From assembly GCA_020466095.1 (NCBI GenBank), contig CM035807.1:57608605-57672604 (forward strand): DNA of 64,000 bases. Direction: 5' to 3'. Positions 52,493 to 62,566 of the stretch are shown here, piece after piece. The translations under genes were made by a program, and so were the position numbers. Under the pieces are notes generated by a model. It saw nothing but the letters and a program-made list of their open reading frames with translations. It searched no databases and was not told the DNA's origin. The number at the start of each line of letters is the position of its first letter. Within the stretch, counting starts at the first letter, position 1. This DNA comes from Chlorops oryzae. Lineage: Eukaryota; Arthropoda; Insecta; Diptera; Chloropidae.

Positions 52493-54604
52493 CTATTGGC
52501 CTTGACCGGGCCGCATAGAGTTTCCCTGACTATTTCTTTCCTGCTGGGGCATTTCTTTACAAAATCTGGCTATGTGACCATAATTATGGCACTTATAGCA
52601 TTGCATACCCCCAGGCGGCTTATCCATAAAAGGTGGTGTTTGTCTCTGGTTAACGTATTGTGTCTGTGTTCTATTCGAATTTTGTGAATCGTATTGACTC
52701 GAATTTTGACTAAAATTTTGCGTAGTAGAATATTGGGGTTTATTGAAATCTGGTTTCGTAAAAGCTGGAGTAAAAGGTTGGGCAGCACCTTGGCTTCGGA
52801 AGGGATTGAAGTTTTGTATTGGGGATGAGTTAGGTTGTCCCGAGTTCTGGTTTGCCTGATTAAATTGTTCTGGTGGTCCCTGTCTTGGCCTACAGAACTT
52901 ATTGCTCTCATGACCTTTCACCCTACAAATGTTGCAAAATAATTTTCTTATTCTGCTAAAACACTTGTTCTCCAAGTGCCCTATCTTTCCGCAAAACGCA
53001 CAAGATTGCTCAGTCAATAATATATCTTTGCTATTGTTTTGATTGCACTTATTACTCTGTTCGTGCCCATATTCAGCACAAACACTGCAGAAAGGTGTAT
53101 TCCTTCTCTGTATGCACACATCCCAAGTGTGACCTACTGTATTGCAAAAAGCACATGGAACTGTTTGGGGTCCCATAGGGACAAATTGGTTCACGGCATG
53201 AGTAGACTGACATTTTACATGGTTTTCAAAATGCAATTCTTCTGTTTCCTCAGCTAACCTGATTAAATCCGCGATTGATTTATCTTTGTTCATTTCTAGG
53301 CGGCTCTGCATGTATGAGTCTCGAACACCTAAAATGAACCTGAATGTTGCTAATCTTCTGTACTCGCTGAGTGCCGACACTGCTTCCGAGCTATTCCATA
53401 ACTTATTTATAATTTCCTCGGCCTCATTTAACAAGACTTCTAATCTTCCCCCAAACGTGGAAGCTCTTTCATTAGCCTGCTGTTCTGCTCTTGCTATTTC
53501 GGAACGGATTGTCTCCAGACTCCTGCGCTTTAAGAACTCTCTCTTAATAATTTCAATTATGTCGTCTAGACTAGTTACTAATCGCTGGCTCACTTTTGTA
53601 TACGCTAATCCTGACAATCTATTTTTGACGCATTTTATAATATCTCTAGATTCACTGCCACTCACAACACTTTTCAATAGTTCGATTCCTGTTATGAGCT
53701 TTTCTGCTTCCCCAAATAATTCTGAGGTTTGTGAGCCTGAAAATTGTGGTACCAGGTGAGCCACTTTTTTCATTAATTCATCCGCTTGCAATTGCGTTGC
53801 CATTATTCTTTGTATTTTCGGTATGTTTTTTGGTGTGACGGGCGGTCGCTCAAAACGTTCTGTGTTAGTGATAGTTATTCCTACAGGGGCTGCTGTAGTA
53901 GATGGCAATTCAAAATTTATTACGTTGCTGCTAGCTGTTCCTACAGGGGTTGTAGTAATGGTTGGAATCTCAACGTTTTCTGTGTTAGTACTCGTTGTTC
54001 TAATCTTCCTTGCGGTATTCGGGCTTGGTGTTGGAGAAGTTGCACAAACTGTTCTTAATGTAATTTTTAGTTTTCTAACTTCTTGTTTCAGATATTTGAC
54101 TTCTTCTTCACTTACTTTTAGACTTGCTTTGTCCTTTTCTAAAGCTTCTGCTGTTTCTTTTCCTACTGACTGTTTTAATACTTCCTTAAGGGTTTCGTTT
54201 TCTCCTTCTGCCTTTTCTATTAATTTGTTTTGTTCCTCGATTTGTTTCCTTAATTTTTTACAGTTTTTTTCAAGAAGTATTACGGTGTCTTCCAATGTCT
54301 TTATTTTTTCTCTTAAGGTCTGACTTAATGCACCAAATGTACCCTTCACCTGGTCGATTATGAAGCTTGCTTCTTCAAGTCTCGTAAATTGTCCTAACAC
54401 TGCTTGATCCTTAATTAATTGTGAGCTTTCCTTATTTAGTCCTGCCTCCTTTATTAACTCCCAAGTACTTGCTACGATTGTTTTTGCATCTATTTCTGAC
54501 TGATGTAGATGTTGTCTGAGTTTGTCTAATTCGTCTTCCATAGAGTTGAATCTTTGCGGTACTGCACCGTTTTTACATATATTTTCTAACAAAGCGAAAA
54601 ACAA
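52493..54604 (-). CDS. gag: B2 Gag with coiled coil and five zinc knuckles
   Basis: The open frame has 703 codons; the likely ATG is at 54541-54539, giving about 682 residues. Residues about 95-185 form a long charged coiled coil. A Thr/Pro linker with two related TTAPVG/TTPVG segments follows, then a capsid region. Five CCHC knuckles lie in the last third: CAFCNTVGHTWDVC, CSVCAEYGHEQSNKC, CAFCGKIGHLENKC, CNICRVKGHESNKFC and CYKCHNYGHIARFC. Between the fourth and fifth is a Gln/Asn/Ser-rich spacer. Gypsy Gags usually have one or two knuckles or none in errantiviruses, so five is unusual. It would form the particle core and bind RNA. Confidence 0.93.
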   Translation of the reverse strand: MFFALLENICKNGAVPQRFNSMEDELDKLRQHLHQSEIDAKTIVASTWELIKEAGLNKESSQLIKDQAVLGQFTRLEEASFIIDQVKGTFGALSQTLREKIKTLEDTVILLEKNCKKLRKQIEEQNKLIEKAEGENETLKEVLKQSVGKETAEALEKDKASLKVSEEEVKYLKQEVRKLKITLRTVCATSPTPSPNTARKIRTTSTNTENVEIPTITTTPVGTASSNVINFELPSTTAAPVGITITNTERFERPPVTPKNIPKIQRIMATQLQADELMKKVAHLVPQFSGSQTSELFGEAEKLITGIELLKSVVSGSESRDIIKCVKNRLSGLAYTKVSQRLVTSLDDIIEIIKREFLKRRSLETIRSEIARAEQQANERASTFGGRLEVLLNEAEEIINKLWNSSEAVSALSEYRRLATFRFILGVRDSYMQSRLEMNKDKSIADLIRLAEETEELHFENHVKCQSTHAVNQFVPMGPQTVPCAFCNTVGHTWDVCIQRRNTPFCSVCAEYGHEQSNKCNQNNSKDILLTEQSCAFCGKIGHLENKCFSRIRKLFCNICRVKGHESNKFCRPRQGPPEQFNQANQNSGQPNSSPIQNFNPFRSQGAAQPFTPAFTKPDFNKPQYSTTQNFSQNSSQYDSQNSNRTQTQYVNQRQTPPFMDKPPGGMQCYKCHNYGHIARFCKEMPQQERNSQGNSMRPGQGQ

Positions 54605-55032
54605 CGGGACTCTTGCACAGTTTATTCATAATTTTCCACTTACCATTTTTATTTTTCGACTTTTCCTTTTGCTGCTTTTCGTCTCGGATTTCGTTTTCTT
54701 GCTTCTTGTCTGGAACTATCTGAAACAGTTTTATTTTCTTCGCAAAACAATTTAATAAAAAAAAAAATTTTCTCAATCAACAATTTCAAGAGGATACTGG
54801 CGGCGAAAACGTTCACCGTCAATATAGTCTTTATTTGAGATTATTTCAATCGTCCGCAAGTCCAGATCTGTGAAAATAGGCTTTAGCTAGGCGGTGCGAC
54901 TCGTCGTGTTTAAAACTGGTTCCAGTTCCGCTTCAGCTATCCCTTAATTTTTCCACAGATCATGCACACGTTCAAGACAATCTGATATGAAATCGTTGTG
55001 AGTCCAGGTTTGGATCCAACTGACAGTTGAAT
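54605..55032 (-). other. B2 leader
   Basis: Untranslated leader between primer site and gag. The ATG-GTAAGT splice donor arrangement is at about 54639-54650. It matches B1's 18456-18907 in its gag-proximal part and is complete towards the LTR. Confidence 0.75.
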
Positions 55033-55046
55033 ACCGGCTGCGCCAA
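55033..55046 (-). promoter_or_regulatory. B2 primer binding site, tRNA-Ser type
   Basis: On the element strand the 5' LTR end ACA is followed by two bases and then TTGGCGCAGCCGGTATTC. This resembles the TGGCGCAGTCGGTAGG serine-tRNA primer sites of 17.6/297/ZAM-type elements. B1 has lost it. Confidence 0.75.
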
Positions 55047-55048
55047 TT

Positions 55049-55798
55049 TGTTGTGGCTAGGGTGTGTACTGAAAAGGACACACAGCCTAATGCCAAAACG
55101 TTATATATTTTCGTGTATTTTACAAATACACAGCCCTAACTTCCTTCTTTCAAATAAATGTACATCGAAGGATTCTTTTCATTCTTTTATTTATATCTTA
55201 AAACACTTATTCCTACTGCAATAACTCCTGAATTACACTCGAATGACTTCCCTAATTCCCTAAATTACAATAAACGCTCAGACTTGAATTGTTGTTGCCG
55301 TTGGGTCAGTACAAGCCAATTCGAACCGGAACGTTGAATACTTAATCACCAGTCCTTTTCCAATTGTCGATCATCTGCTTTTATAGGGAGAAAGTGCCTA
55401 GCATGCACTTTCTGGCTGGAACTTCGGAATGCGGAAAACGATGTGGCAATGCTGCGACTGCTGACCTAATTCTTGGTGATGTCGTCATAGTCACTTGTTG
55501 CTTTGTTTCTGTGTTCTACTTTGCATGTGCTGATCATGCGAAACTGATTCGTTCGTCGTTCTCGCCGTTCGTCGTTCTCGCCGTTCGTCTGTTTGTCCGT
55601 TGCGATTGATCATATTTCGTCGCTTGCTGCGGTTATTGTCTTCGACTTCGGCGTTGTTTCGACCTTGACCATGAATTTACCATTTTGTCAGCTTTCATTT
55701 CAGGGTCGTTTGTTTATTTTCGTTCGCTGCGGTGTTATTTGATTTGTTGTCGATCAGAGTCAACGTGAAAGGTTTGTGAGTAGACACGGCTCACAACA
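55049..55798 (-). repeat. B2 5' LTR
   Basis: 750 bp, essentially identical to 45024-45773. It holds the hairpin next to the TATA box. The outer edge is followed by the TSD gacc. Confidence 0.95.
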
Positions 55799-55802
55799 GA
55801 CC

Positions 55803-56428
55803 ATACGAAGCCATCGAGTTCCATGGCAGCGCGACTAGGGCAACGGTGCCGTCCCGAGAGACCTCGCTCGTCTCTGCTCCCACTAAACCGGACACCTCGC
55901 CCGTCGTCCGAGGAGCTCCGTAGTGGTGGACCTCGTCCGTCCGTAGCCTCTGCTGGACTGACGTCGGGAACGCCGTTGAGGCCCACCGCGCTCGTAAAAG
56001 TCGTCGCCAATGGAAGGATCCACTATTTGCGAGCATTGCTCGATCCCAACGCGGTTGGGTCCATTCTGACCGGCAGATGTGCACATCAGCTGCGGGTTCC
56101 CATTGACCGGGTGAACGACCATAAAGTGTGCACATTGAGTCTGCGGGCCAGGATTGATCTTAACATTGAACTCACGATAAAGGCTCAAATTCACGAGCAC
56201 ATGAAATTAATTACGCCCCATCAAGATATCGACGAAAGAATAACGTCGTTATTCACCGGAATCAAATTGGCCGATCCGCATTTTTATAGATCAGCAGCTG
56301 TCGACTTGATTCTGGGGGCGGATGTATATCCCAAAATTATGCGGTCAGGACTGCTGGAAGGACAGTATGGTCGACCACTCGGACAGCTCACTATTTTCGG
56401 CTATGTGCTGACAGGCATTGCCAACTGA
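55803..56428 (+). CDS. Extra ORF of element D, 3' part: retropepsin-like domain
   Basis: In frame with 44750-45023 across the B2 insertion. After a Ser/Pro/Arg-rich linker it encodes a BEL-type protease-like domain: RPTALVKVVANGRIHYLRALL, then DPNAVGSIL where active enzymes have D-[STQ]-G-S, and later LADPHFYRSAAVDLILGADV, IMRSGLLEGQ and FGYVLTG. The catalytic Asp is present, but the following Gly is Asn, so activity is doubtful. The stop is at 56426-56428, about 270 bases before the 3' LTR. There is no RT after it. It may be a second, rebuilt Gag-like protein acting in trans on RNA or particles; that is inference. Confidence 0.78.
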
Positions 56429-56700
56429 AATCATATTTTGAAGTCGTTAATTGGAATCTCATATTTTTCATTATATATCCTCATTTGAATTTTTATTTTC
56501 ATATTTTTCATTATATAGTCTCATTTGAATTTAATAATAAAAAATTGTTTGAACTGAATTGCATATGTCATCCCCATCTTAAGAATCATAATTTGTAATA
56601 TGATATACACTTTCTTCCTATGTAGTTACAGTCGATGTCAAAAATCTCCCGTGACGGTTTGTTGGTGGTTGATTGCAGTAGCACTGCAAGGGGGGCAGAA
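56429..56700 (+). other. Element D 3' internal end with polypurine tract
   Basis: AT-rich tail with a direct repeat of atatttttcattatat (near 56458 and 56500). The last bases, gcaaggggggcagaa (56686-56700), form the polypurine tract before the 3' LTR. Confidence 0.75.
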
Positions 56701-56930
56701 TGTTAATGTGGACGGCCAATTAACCCCTCTCATTCGGTATAACACTTGGCCCTGATGCAACCGTGACTTTCGCAACATGTTGCATTGAAAGCGAAAGTCA
56801 TGGCGCCAAGCTTTGTCTTGATCTCAGTGCAGTTGTCTTACAGCTATCGCGCGTTCTAAACGTTACAACCACTATCATCATTCTCAAGTCTAATTTACTC
56901 ACAAAATTAAATATCATCATATATATATAT
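56701..56930 (+). repeat. Element D 3' LTR, first part
   Basis: The first 230 bp, matching 38103-38332 up to the (TA)n tract. One difference (cctaatgc versus cctgatgc) was noticed. The LINE starts after it. Confidence 0.92.
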
Positions 56931-57287
56931 CGTATCGATTCGGCAACCCTAGTCGAGTGAAGCTGTTTTAATTTTCGCTCCGGTAAAAAAAAAAAAAAAA
57001 AAAACCAAAGTTAAACAAAGTTTAAAATCCCGAGAAAGAGTAATCAACCAAACTTGAGCAAAAGCTCAAAAAGGATCCATCTCGAGAAGAAATTCAGTGT
57101 CGGCCCATTTAATTTGTGGATATTCCGGCGCTGTAAATAAAGATAAGTATTGTGAAAAACATACATACATACGTGAATTGGATTTACATTGTAACCCAAT
57201 TACAGACAAAACCGAGAGAGAGACAGCTGGTCTCTGCAGCTGTTTACAGCTGCCATCTGCCGGCTAGCTTTTTAATCAAAGAAGGTG
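56931..57287 (+). other. LINE 5' UTR
   Basis: The 5' region from cgtatcgattcggcaacc. It includes an A-run at 56985-57004 and a cagctggtctctgcagctgtttacagctg segment with repeated CAGCTG motifs near 57226-57250. An internal promoter is expected here for Jockey elements but is not identified. Confidence 0.6.
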
Positions 57288-58832
57288 ATGCCAGTGGATA
57301 GATCACCTCCCTCGAGTAGCCTAGACACGAACCATAAGTCAGCTGGACTTACATATGGCGCAATAAGCCAAGCTCCACAACTTCCCAGTCGGAAACTTTT
57401 GCAAGATGGTCTCAATCTGGACCAGTTCAACAGTGTACAGCCAGGTACAAGCCAAATTTCTAATATAAAAAGTCAATTTGAGAGACAAAGATCGCGATCT
57501 ATTAGTGGAATAAATTGCTGTGCCAGCAAGGATAATAGGACCAACAACACTTTCGAAAGTTCGAGTTCTGGTTACCCTACACCCACTTTTCCTAGTGCTC
57601 AAACTAAACCCGTTTCGCCCAAACAAAACAAAATAGTTGACTCGGATGAAATGAGTAAAAAGGCAAATGAACAGCAACCGGTGCTGATCGGTACGCATAG
57701 GTATATTAATATTACGAAGAGGAAAAGAAGTCCTGTCGGAAAAACTGATGCTAGGGCTAAGTTAAATAAAACGGAAATTCCTCTCCAAACAACACTAGCG
57801 GGAAACCGTTTCGCTCCTCTAGCTGAAACTATCAGCGAAAATTCCGAATCTCAGCCAGCTAAAACTCTTAAACCACCCCCAATCTACTTGCGCGAGCGGA
57901 ACTCTAGTGCATTCGTTGCCAAATTAACTGGTTTGCTAGGAAACAACAATTTATATGTTGTTCCCCTAACAAAGGGTAATATTCACGAAACTAAAATACA
58001 AACTAAAACGGAGGATAATTTCCGCAGGGTTGTAAAAGAGCTCGAAGCTAATAACAAAAATTTTTATACATACCAGCTAAAGAGTAGCAAAGGCATTACA
58101 GTTGTGATCAAAGGTATTGAAGCAGACGTTGACACAAATGACATAAAAAACGAACTGGGGGAAAAGGGCTTTCACGCTAGATCCGTTATAAATATATTTA
58201 ATAAATCTAAAGCTCCACAGCCTATGTTTAAAGTAGATTTGTTGCCTGACAACTTAAAGCTGAAGAAAAACGAAATTCATCCCATATATAATTTACAATT
58301 CTTATTACATCGCAAAATATCGGTCGAAGAGCCACACAAAAGAAATGGTCCAGTTCAATGTGCCAACTGCCAAGAGTTTGGACATACAAAGTCGAATTGT
58401 CTCTTGCGCACCGTTTGCGTAGTTTGTGGCGAGCTTCATCATAGCTCAGTTTGCAATAAAAAAGCTCAAAACGATCGCAGATTAATAAAATGTGGTAATT
58501 GTCAAGCTAACCATACTGCAAATTACAGAGGTTGCTTAGTTTATCAAGACCTAAAAAAACGCTTGAATGTCAAGCAAGAATCGGTAAGAAATCCTTCTAA
58601 TAATATAATTTTTTCCGCACCAATAGCCCCTTCAAATTCTAATAACAACCCTGTGAACTCAGGAATTTACTATGCTGATGCATTAAAGTCCGCGAGCACT
58701 GTTAATCCCCCTGCTAACACGAATAGCAGTCTTGAAGTAATGATACTCAGTCTAGCTCAAACTTTGAATGTACTTGTGCAAATGATGCAAAAGTTCGATA
58801 AACTTTTGACTGCAGTTTTAGAGAAAAAATGA
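57288..58832 (+). CDS. LINE ORF1, Gag-like RNA-binding protein
   Basis: 514 codons from ATG 57288 (an open GTG sits directly before). The N-terminal half is Ser/Pro/Gln-rich and basic. The middle (about 200-345) resembles the RRM/PRE_C2HC-type region of Jockey ORF1 proteins, with HPIYNLQFLLHRKI. Three C-terminal CCHC-like knuckles follow: CANCQEFGHTKSNC, CVVCGELHHSSVC and CGNCQANHTANYRGC. A short helical tail ends it. It would bind LINE RNA. No break is seen although ORF2 is decayed, so the insertion may be recent with a damaged source, or the decay may be uneven. Its TGA overlaps the ORF2 ATG (ATGA). Confidence 0.88.
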   Translation: MPVDRSPPSSSLDTNHKSAGLTYGAISQAPQLPSRKLLQDGLNLDQFNSVQPGTSQISNIKSQFERQRSRSISGINCCASKDNRTNNTFESSSSGYPTPTFPSAQTKPVSPKQNKIVDSDEMSKKANEQQPVLIGTHRYINITKRKRSPVGKTDARAKLNKTEIPLQTTLAGNRFAPLAETISENSESQPAKTLKPPPIYLRERNSSAFVAKLTGLLGNNNLYVVPLTKGNIHETKIQTKTEDNFRRVVKELEANNKNFYTYQLKSSKGITVVIKGIEADVDTNDIKNELGEKGFHARSVINIFNKSKAPQPMFKVDLLPDNLKLKKNEIHPIYNLQFLLHRKISVEEPHKRNGPVQCANCQEFGHTKSNCLLRTVCVVCGELHHSSVCNKKAQNDRRLIKCGNCQANHTANYRGCLVYQDLKKRLNVKQESVRNPSNNIIFSAPIAPSNSNNNPVNSGIYYADALKSASTVNPPANTNSSLEVMILSLAQTLNVLVQMMQKFDKLLTAVLEKK

Positions 58833-61583
58833 GTGTCTTGAAAATTTGTGCGTGGAATTCGAATGGGTTAACTAAGCATAAGCTGGAAATTCAGAGTTTT
58901 TTAATGCCATGAAGAAATTGACGTAATGCTTCTCTCTGAAACTCATTTAACAAATAAAAATTTCTTTCAATCCCTGGTTATTTTTCTATCAAACAACCAC
59001 CCAGACGGCAAGGCGCATGGAGGCACTGGTATACTTATTCGCGAAAGAATCCAGCATTTTTCTTTAGATTCATATTGTTATGATTTCCTTCAAGCAATCA
59101 ACAGTTTGCGTAATAATGACGTGGTAAAAATCTCGTTTTATCGGCGATTTATTGCCCACCTCGCTTCAAGTGTAACAGAAAAAATGTTTCGTGGATTTCT
59201 TTGAGACACTTGGGGAAAAATTTCTTGCAGCAGGAGACTATAATGCAAAGCATACTTTCTGGGGCTCCAGAACATGCAATCCTAAGGGCCAACAACTATA
59301 CAAGTCAATTAATTGATAAAAATAATGCTCTTGACTTTGTATCCCCGAGGCAACCAACTTACTGGCCATCAGACCTTCCAAAAAATTCCTGACCTCTTAG
59401 ATTTCGGAATCATTAAGGGTGTTGCAAGAGAACTTATTTCAGCAAAAGCGACAGCTGACCTCTCCGTCCGGATCATTCGCCTGTTATGTTCCTCTAATTA
59501 CACAAGTTTCCAAAAAAGTTGAAGGTCTCAATCAGCCTAACAAATCCAAGGACTAACTGGCTAAAGTACAAAAAGTATATAAGTTCCATATTCATACAAA
59601 TTACAAAATCGACATGCAATGAGCATATTGATGACGCCGTAATTGTTTTTCATTCCATTCTTGAATCAGCAGCAAAAAATTCTACTCCATATTTTACGGA
59701 AGACAAGGACTAGAAAAACCAGGACCAATATAGAAATCGAAAATCTTGTTCGCCGAAAAAACGAAGATTCAGGCGCGAATGGCAACGATTCCGGTCGCCA
59801 ATTTGCCAAAGATAGACTAAAAGAGCGCTTAAAAAAAACTTAGACTAGCTCTATTCCAGGAAAAGGAAACTGAAAAAACGTCATTTTATCCAGAAACCTT
59901 ACGCCCAGGGGTGTTAATCGAGAGTCCTTGTGGCTAGCGAGCAGCACTTTTAATACTCCTGTATATAGTGAGTCACCTATTCGTAGACCTAACAAGTGGG
60001 TGGGCACGCTCCGACGAAGAGAAAGCAACAGTCTTTTGCATTGCACCTTAGTAAGGTTTTTCAACCAAATCCGAGCACTACTTGTAACATCAATCTCCCA
60101 ATTCAAACTGAAAACACACACACAATTCACATAAACATTTAGACCGAGTGAAGTTAATAATACCATAAAAATTAAATGGTCTGTAAAAAAGCCCCTGGAC
60201 ATGATCTAATTACTCCGAAAATGTTAAAACAGCTTACCTACCGTTGCAGTAGTATTTTTAACAGTCCTTTTAATTCTATTATAAAGCATGGATACTTTCC
60301 AAAAGATTGGAAACGGTCGGTAATTAAAATGGTGTCTTAAACCGGTAAAGATCCTACGCAAGCTTCCTCTTTAAGACCAATAAGCCTCCTCCCTTGCCTC
60401 TCAAAGTTATTCGAAAAAATTTGATATCCAAATTAACTCCATTTCTACAAGAACAACATATTATTCCTTCCCACCAATTTGGATTCAGAAAAAAATCACG
60501 GCACTATTGAGCAAGTAAATCGTATTACCAACGAAATCGAATCGCATATTGAACATCGCGAATACTGCTCAGCAGTATTTCCTAGGACATGCAACAAGCG
60601 TTTCGACAAAGTTTGGCACGACGGTTTGCTTGCATAAAATCAGAAACTTAACTTCCAGTTAATGAATTTATCAAACGCGACCTTTGAAGTCCAATACTGT
60701 AAAACATAGAACGTTTCAAGTAAAACTACAACTCGGATTTACAAACAGAAATGTTATCGGAAATTCCTAATGCAGGGTTCCTCAAGGAAGTGTTGTTGGG
60801 CCTATTCTCTATCTTTTGTACACAGCGGATATTCCTTATAGCGATCGAGTATCAATTTCGACATTTGCTGACGACACAGCGATACTAAGCCGCCACAAGG
60901 ATATTTGTGTTGCAACTTCTAAGCTCCAAAATCATCTCCGCGAAATCCATGACTGGCTTACTAAATGGCGAATCCAAATAAACGAACTCAAATGCCGACA
61001 TATCACTTTCACGCTAAACAGGAAAGCTTCGCCGGACATTTTCCTTAATAACACGCGCATCCCTCAATGTGAAGAAGTTACTTACCTCGGAATTCACTTA
61101 GATAAAGGATTGACATGGCGTAAGCACATCGAGGCTAAGAGAACCCAAATGAAGCTGCAAGCAAGCAGGTTACACTGGCTCATAAATAATCGCTCTGATC
61201 TAAAACTAGATTATAAAGTCCTTCTGTACAAGCAAGTTATTAAACCAATATGGACTTATGGTTTGCAATTGTATGGACATGCAAGCGCTTCGAATATAGA
61301 CATTCTACAGAGAGCACAACCTAAAATCCTTAGGACAATTACAGGAGCCCCATGGTTTGTTACAAATGAAAGAATACATAGAGAGCTCAACGTAGAAATG
61401 GTGAAAACGGAATTCGCCAAAATCAAAGAAAAATATTTTTGTAAACTGCGAGCGCACGTAAATCCACTAGCGCGTTCACTAACTAATTCATTACACTATT
61501 CGAGGCTAAAAAGAAATGATCGACCAGCGCTTCCAAATACAACAGGTGCAATCCATGCACGTTCAACAACACAGCTCTCCTAG
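58829..61583 (+). pseudogene. LINE ORF2, endonuclease and RT, decayed
   Basis: The start ATG at 58829 overlaps the ORF1 stop. The AP-endonuclease begins well (KICAWNSNGL) but a frameshift follows within 30 codons; LLSETHLT is in another frame at about 58926. Many stops and frameshifts cover 59100-60800. The RT is readable again from about 60780, with VPQGS-like sequence in a shifted frame and then the catalytic FADDTAILS in the open part 60816-61583. The C-terminus matches the LINE at 3840-4717. Non-functional. Confidence 0.88.
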
Positions 61584-61830
61584 CTGATTGCCGACTCGGT
61601 TTTCGGAGTGCAATCCATGCACATTCAACAACACAGCTCTCCTAGCTGATTGCCGACTCGGTTTTCGGAGTGCAATCCATGCACATTCAACAACACAGCT
61701 CTCCTAGCTGATTGCCGACGCGGTTTTCGGGGTGCAATCCATGCACATGCAACAACACAGCTCTCCTAGCTGATTGCCGACGCGGTTTTCGGAGTGCAAT
61801 CCATGCACTTCCAAAAATAACAGCTTTCCT
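61546..61830 (+). repeat. 62-bp tandem repeat in the LINE 3' region
   Basis: The marker gtgcaatcc starts at 61546, 61608, 61670, 61732 and 61794, an exact 62-bp period with four full units and a partial one. Units contain acaacacagctctcctagctg and cggttttcgg. The end of ORF2 runs into the first unit. Confidence 0.93.
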
Positions 61831-62143
61831 AGCTATAAAGTCAAAAAATCTACATTCTCCCGGGTAATCCACTGCATAACCACCTTACTGAGCTTTATAT
61901 TAAGCTCTCCAACACCGTTCTCAATTACATGTGCTCCTACACACACATCATAAAAGCCTAGCTCCAGCGAAAAGGCACGTAATTATCTAAAAATTACATC
62001 CCATAAAGGATTCTTCAAATCTGAATATGCTCTGTGATATGTAATTGTTAACTTTAGGTGTAAGATTTTATAAATTATTGATAGACTCCTATCCTAAAGG
62101 AGTGATCCAATAAATTAAATGAATTGTTTAAAAAAAAAAAAAA
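61831..62143 (+). other. LINE 3' UTR and poly-A
   Basis: Non-coding tail with aataaattaaatg shortly before the poly-A at 62130-62142. No other feature. Confidence 0.75.
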
Positions 62144-62346
62144 TATATATATATATATCCCGCATCTCCCTCTCTGAATATACTGCCACGCAACCAACGA
62201 CAAACTCGTGCGGACAATATCCACGCTACCAAAAACGTAAGATCCTCCAATAAATCGCAACGATATCTTACAAACTAATTCTTTGTCGTTTTTTATTATT
62301 TCTCGGCTAATTCCGGATCTCCCTCACTCGCTATCTGAGCTATTTA
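62144..62346 (+). repeat. Element D 3' LTR, second part
   Basis: The rest of the LTR after the LINE's poly-A tail, starting within the duplicated (TA)n target and ending gagctattta. TSD atatt follows at 62347-62351. Confidence 0.92.
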
Positions 62347-62351
62347 ATATT

Positions 62352-62566
62352 TTATATTAGTTGTATTTATAACCAAATAGAATTTTGAAAGAGGATTTAA
62401 AAAAAAATTAGTTGTAACAGTACTTTTTTGGCAATAAAACTTTTCATTTTTCTATTAAAAATGTAAATTCTAATATTTTAAAACTGTTGTTGCGTGGAAA
62501 GTGTTTGACGCAACTAAATTTCATTTTGCATCCAAGTTGGGAGAAGGTTTTTTTTTGAAAATAAAA
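62352..62566. other. Unassigned AT-rich DNA
   Basis: After element D. I expected the rest of element E's gag here but cannot recognise it in any frame. No other feature. Confidence 0.45.

Larger units (their letters stand above)
45024..55798 (-). mobile_element. Element B2: young env-less copy of family B
   Basis: A minus-strand copy of the phosphatase-bearing errantivirus-like family. It has two 750-bp LTRs that differ at only one place I noticed (45509 versus 55534). TSD gacc lies at 45020-45023 and 55799-55802. Gag and Pol-phosphatase frames are open throughout. Between the end of the phosphatase and the middle of the Ulp1-like ORF, env, the antisense ORF and the first part of the Ulp1-like gene are replaced by about 380 bp of unrelated DNA. 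Inserted into the extra ORF of element D. It may still be mobile within cells but would lack Env. Confidence 0.95.
56931..62143 (+). mobile_element. Near full-length Jockey-type LINE
   Basis: A 5.2-kb non-LTR retrotransposon in plus orientation inside the (TA)n tract of D's 3' LTR. The TSD is part of that tract, so its length is ambiguous. The 5' UTR has a (A)n tract, ORF1 is open, ORF2 is decayed, the 3' UTR has 62-bp tandem repeats, and a poly-A of 13 A's ends it. It is related to the truncated LINE at 3251-4717. Confidence 0.9.
38103..62346 (+). mobile_element. Element D: BEL/Pao retrotransposon with extra 3' ORF
   Basis: A BEL/Pao element in plus orientation inserted in element E. LTRs of about 418 bp start TGTTAATG and end gagctattta. 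The 5-bp TSD atatt is at 38098-38102 and 62347-62351. Only two LTR differences were noticed, so it is young. Contents: primer site, leader, a gag-pol frame with two nonsense codons and one frameshift, a second ORF after pol, a polypurine tract and a 3' LTR. Two later insertions expand it: B2 in the extra ORF and a Jockey LINE in the 3' LTR. Confidence 0.92.

Noticed and set aside
53286..54323. 157- and 166-codon plus-strand frames opposite B2 gag
   Set aside because: Antisense to the intact Gag; composition is explained by the reverse complement of its coiled coil and capsid.
61546..61830. Repeat-spacer pattern that could suggest a CRISPR array
   Set aside because: The whole 62-bp unit is repeated with no unique spacers, and the context is a eukaryotic LINE.
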